From an uncultured Ignavibacteria bacterium (lineage in GTDB: Bacteria; Bacteroidota; Ignavibacteria; Tepidaquicellales; OLB5): 64,000 nucleotides of DNA. The stretch lies in assembly GCA_937873695.1 (NCBI GenBank), contig CALMYL010000021.1, positions 62,001 to 126,000 of the forward strand. Direction: 5' to 3'. This document shows positions 62,133-64,000 of the stretch, in pieces (position 1 is the first letter of the stretch; every line of letters starts with the position of its first letter). The translations under genes were made by a program, and so were the position numbers. The notes under the pieces were generated by a model, which did not search any database, had not been told where the DNA came from, and was given only the letters and a program-made list of their open reading frames with translations.

Positions 62133-62684
62133 TCAATTATTGATGCTTCCCATTGAGAATTTTTCCCTGAGAAGCTCGAGCTGCCTTTGAATACTGGCAT
62201 CTATTATTTTATCATCAACACTTGCAATAAATCCGCCTTTAATAGCCGGATCAACTGAATATGCTGCCTGAATTTCTTTTCCTGTGAATGTTTTCAATTT
62301 ATCTGTAAGGGCTTTCTTTTCTCCATCGGTAATTTCGATGGCAGTTTTGACTTTTGCAAGAACTACTCCCTGTTTTTCATTAACCAACGCCGCAAAATCA
62401 TCTGCAATGTCATACAATAGATTGATCCTGTTCTTTTCGCAAAGATATACCAGGAAAGTGAGAGTAAGCTCGTTCACTTTTTCTGCAAACATCGCCCTGA
62501 AAACTTTAGTTTTCTTTTCCGCTGAAATTACGGGTGTAAGTATGAAGTTGGAAAGTTCTTTAGAACCTTCAATAGATCTTTTTATATCTGAGAGGTCTTT
62601 TCTTACATGTTCGACCGATTTACGCTCTTCTGCTGTGGCATAAAGCGCTAAATTGTACTTTCTTGCTACTTTTCTGTTTGTCAT
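62133..62684 (-). CDS. atpH: ATP synthase subunit delta
   Basis: 183 aa, OSCP/delta family. N-terminal six-helix part (RKVARKYNLALYATAEE) and C-terminal ALTDKLKTFTGKEIQAAYSV plus the terminal DPAIKGGFIASVDDKIIDASIQRQLELL segment (in the ~145-172 span) are diagnostic. It joins the peripheral stalk to F1. Order and length are normal. Confidence 0.95.
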   Translation of the reverse strand: MTNRKVARKYNLALYATAEERKSVEHVRKDLSDIKRSIEGSKELSNFILTPVISAEKKTKVFRAMFAEKVNELTLTFLVYLCEKNRINLLYDIADDFAALVNEKQGVVLAKVKTAIEITDGEKKALTDKLKTFTGKEIQAAYSVDPAIKGGFIASVDDKIIDASIQRQLELLREKFSMGSINN

Positions 62685-62717
62685 AATAAAAATTTATCCG
62701 CTGCGGTAAATATCAAA

Positions 62718-63287
62718 TCAATTCTGCGGTATTTTGCCGATGAATCCATCGATTATCTTCTTCTGCTTTGCGGCATCAAGATTTTCATCAATAATTTTTC
62801 CTGCCGCCTGTACTGCCAGGTTTGCAATCTCATCTTTCAAAGAGTTCATTGCCGCTAATTTTTCGCGTTCAATTTCACTCTTGGCCTGTGCTATCATTCT
62901 TGCTGTGTCATCGTTTGTCTTGCTGATAAGATCATTTCGTAATTTTTCCGCAAGTTCTTTTCCTTCAGAAATAACCTTACGTGCGTCTTCATCCGCTTTT
63001 GCAAGAAGCTGTTTGTTTTGAGCAAGTATCTTTTCCGCTTCCTGTTTCAGGTATTCAGCTTTTTCAACTGAATCTCTGATACCCTGTTCTCTGTCATTCA
63101 AAGATTTAAGCAATGGTCCCCATGCATATTTCTTCAGAATGAGAAGAAGAAGGAAAAAGATAATGATCGTCCAGATGAGAAGCCCAGGCTCAACTGAGAG
63201 CAGTGTGTCCTTCTTTTCACCTGTATCATTTGAAATGAAAAGTAATACATTGTAAAATTTTGCTGAAAATATATAAGCTAAAGACAT
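62718..63287 (-). CDS. atpF: ATP synthase subunit b
   Basis: 189 aa. One membrane helix (~31-50, LLIWTIIIFFLLLLILKKYA), preceded by a ~30-residue extension, followed by a long Ala/Glu/Lys-rich coiled coil (~65-180), which is the peripheral stator stalk. The ATG at 63287 gives MSLAYIFSAKFYNV; a shorter start closer to the helix cannot be excluded. The gap to atpE is 154 bases and contains two hairpins. Confidence 0.94.
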   Translation of the reverse strand: MSLAYIFSAKFYNVLLFISNDTGEKKDTLLSVEPGLLIWTIIIFFLLLLILKKYAWGPLLKSLNDREQGIRDSVEKAEYLKQEAEKILAQNKQLLAKADEDARKVISEGKELAEKLRNDLISKTNDDTARMIAQAKSEIEREKLAAMNSLKDEIANLAVQAAGKIIDENLDAAKQKKIIDGFIGKIPQN

Positions 63288-63320
63288 AACTATCCTTTGT
63301 TATAAAAATTGTTTTTTGGT

Positions 63321-63432
63321 GAAGCTCAGCAGATAAAAGAATCTGCCGCTTCGTAATGCGCTGCAGTTTAAGATGGAACAAAAAACCGATATTAACTGCA
63401 CCCGCCCACAAATGCAGGAAGGGCGCAGTTAA
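63321..63432 (-). promoter_or_regulatory. Two mRNA hairpins between atpE and atpF
   Basis: Hairpin 1: 63392-63403 with 63421-63432, 12 pairs on the minus strand including one G-U that would mismatch on the plus strand; it starts 10 bases after the atpE stop. Hairpin 2: GAAGC + GCAGAT with ATCTGC + GCTTC at 63321-63352. Neither ends in a strong T-run, so they may act as stabilising or processing elements rather than full terminators. Confidence 0.6.
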
Positions 63433-63441
63433 TCAATTTTT

Positions 63442-63660
63442 TTATTTTCCAGCTAATATAAAGCAGATAACGAGCGCGAAGAGTGTAACACCTTCTACCA
63501 AAGCTGCCGCGATGATCATTGTAGTTCTAACGTCACCGGTTGCTTCAGGCTGTCTGCCGATAGCTTCCATTGCTGAAGCTGCGAGTCTTCCAATTCCAAG
63601 TCCTGCGCCAATAACTGCAAGTCCTGCACCGATTCCAGCTGCTAATGCTGCTAAACTCAT
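63442..63660 (-). CDS. atpE: ATP synthase subunit c
   Basis: 72 aa hairpin of two membrane helices with the conserved loop RQPE (~36-39). The ion-binding carboxylate is E56 in ALVEGVTLF. The glutamate is followed by Gly, not Ser/Thr, and helix 1 lacks the Gln of sodium-type rings, so this ring probably carries protons (inference from family rules). The N-terminus begins directly with the helix, so no signal sequence. Confidence 0.96.
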   Translation of the reverse strand: MSLAALAAGIGAGLAVIGAGLGIGRLAASAMEAIGRQPEATGDVRTTMIIAAALVEGVTLFALVICFILAGK

Positions 63661-63759
63661 TTGATTTGTATCCTTTCTTAAAAGATTTTGTAGTTAATTA
63701 TATTTGAAGTTTATTTAAATTCCCTGTGAAAAAATCTGTATTAATGTTGAATCTGCTTC

Positions 63760-64000
63760 TTAGTGATCCTGATGTATTGCCATACCGATAAACAATGCTG
63801 AAAGCATTGTGAATATATATGCCTGTAATACTGCTACAAGAATTTCAAGTACATAAATGAACAGTGAAAAACCAATTGATACCGGAATTACAGCGTAACC
63901 CAGCATAAATATGAGTCCGATTAACGCGTAAATTACAATGTGACCTGCTGTCATGTTGGCAAATAGACGAATAGCCAACGCGAATGGTTTTGTAAGTAAT
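63760..64000 (-). CDS. atpB: ATP synthase subunit a (C-terminal part)
   Basis: Only the last ~79 residues are in the window; the frame continues past the right edge. The essential arginine lies in [17 protein letters not shown], followed by two membrane helices and the conserved ending [19 protein letters not shown]. The internal TTG at 63978 is not a real start because the conserved sequence continues upstream of it. Subunit a provides the proton half-channels next to the c ring. Confidence 0.95.
   Translation of the reverse strand, partial: LLTKPFALAIRLFANMTAGHIVIYALIGLIFMLGYAVIPVSIGFSLFIYVLEILVAVLQAYIFTMLSALFIGMAIHQDH

Noticed and set aside
63760-63978. Start of atpB at the TTG at 63978
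   Set aside because: The conserved subunit-a sequence KPFA continues upstream of this codon in frame, so the gene is cut by the window edge.

Overview
The window looks like a chromosomal segment from a Gram-negative member of the Fibrobacterota-Chlorobiota-Bacteroidota (FCB) group, most likely an Ignavibacteria/Kapabacteria-type lineage; the exact taxon is inference. Three things support this. A secreted propeller protein (19989-22103) ends in a type IX secretion sorting tail with the NYPNPFNP motif. Several promoters carry the Bacteroidota -7 element TAnnTTTG. Lipoproteins, LptE and beta-barrel-like proteins imply an outer membrane. MurE carries the DNPR motif of meso-diaminopimelate-adding enzymes. 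TTG start codons are unusually common. No mobile element, CRISPR array or clear pseudogene was found.

Layout. 1-4843 is phosphate uptake: the end of pstC, pstA, pstB, phoU, then a DUF47 (PhoU-like) gene and a PiT transporter behind a candidate Pho-box array. 4950-13921 is a mixed stretch: an M61 peptidase, a tandem AAA+ (CbbX/SpoVK-like) protein with a small membrane partner, a DUF4476 protein, a barrel-like protein, a ZU5/YfaP-like lipoprotein and a DUF1543 protein. 14019-19626 (minus strand) holds tRNA-Glu, a HIT protein, an EF-G-like GTPase, DUF948 and YtxH proteins and a large uncharacterised helical protein. 19789-26784 holds a small RHH-like protein, the T9SS propeller, a lipoprotein, prs, a phosphoesterase, an inositol-monophosphatase-family enzyme and a LysE-type exporter.

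26880-45456 is an unusually complete division and cell-wall cluster: mraZ-rsmH-ftsL-ftsI-murE-murF-mraY-[barrel-like protein]-murD-ftsW-murG-[PH-like membrane protein]-murC-murB-ftsQ-ftsA-ftsZ. It is driven by a Bacteroidota-type promoter whose predicted start site lies in a 10-bp-spaced TGGAG array, the expected MraZ operator. Together these genes make and flip lipid II, cross-link peptidoglycan and build the Z-ring. Two genes with no known wall function sit inside it.

Directly after ftsZ, 45536-45776 contains a long rod-like RNA fold plus a terminator. Its six G-U pairs point to plus-strand transcription and its shape resembles 6S RNA. 45775-58944 continues with a WD40 protein, lipoproteins, xseA-xseB, dxs, miaB, a sigma-54 activator overlapping lptE, a family 2 glycosyltransferase and a TPR protein. 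59021-64000 (minus strand) has a stand-alone NFACT-R domain protein and the ATP synthase genes atpB(partial)-E-F-H-A-G. The beta and epsilon genes are not in this run; a terminator follows atpG.
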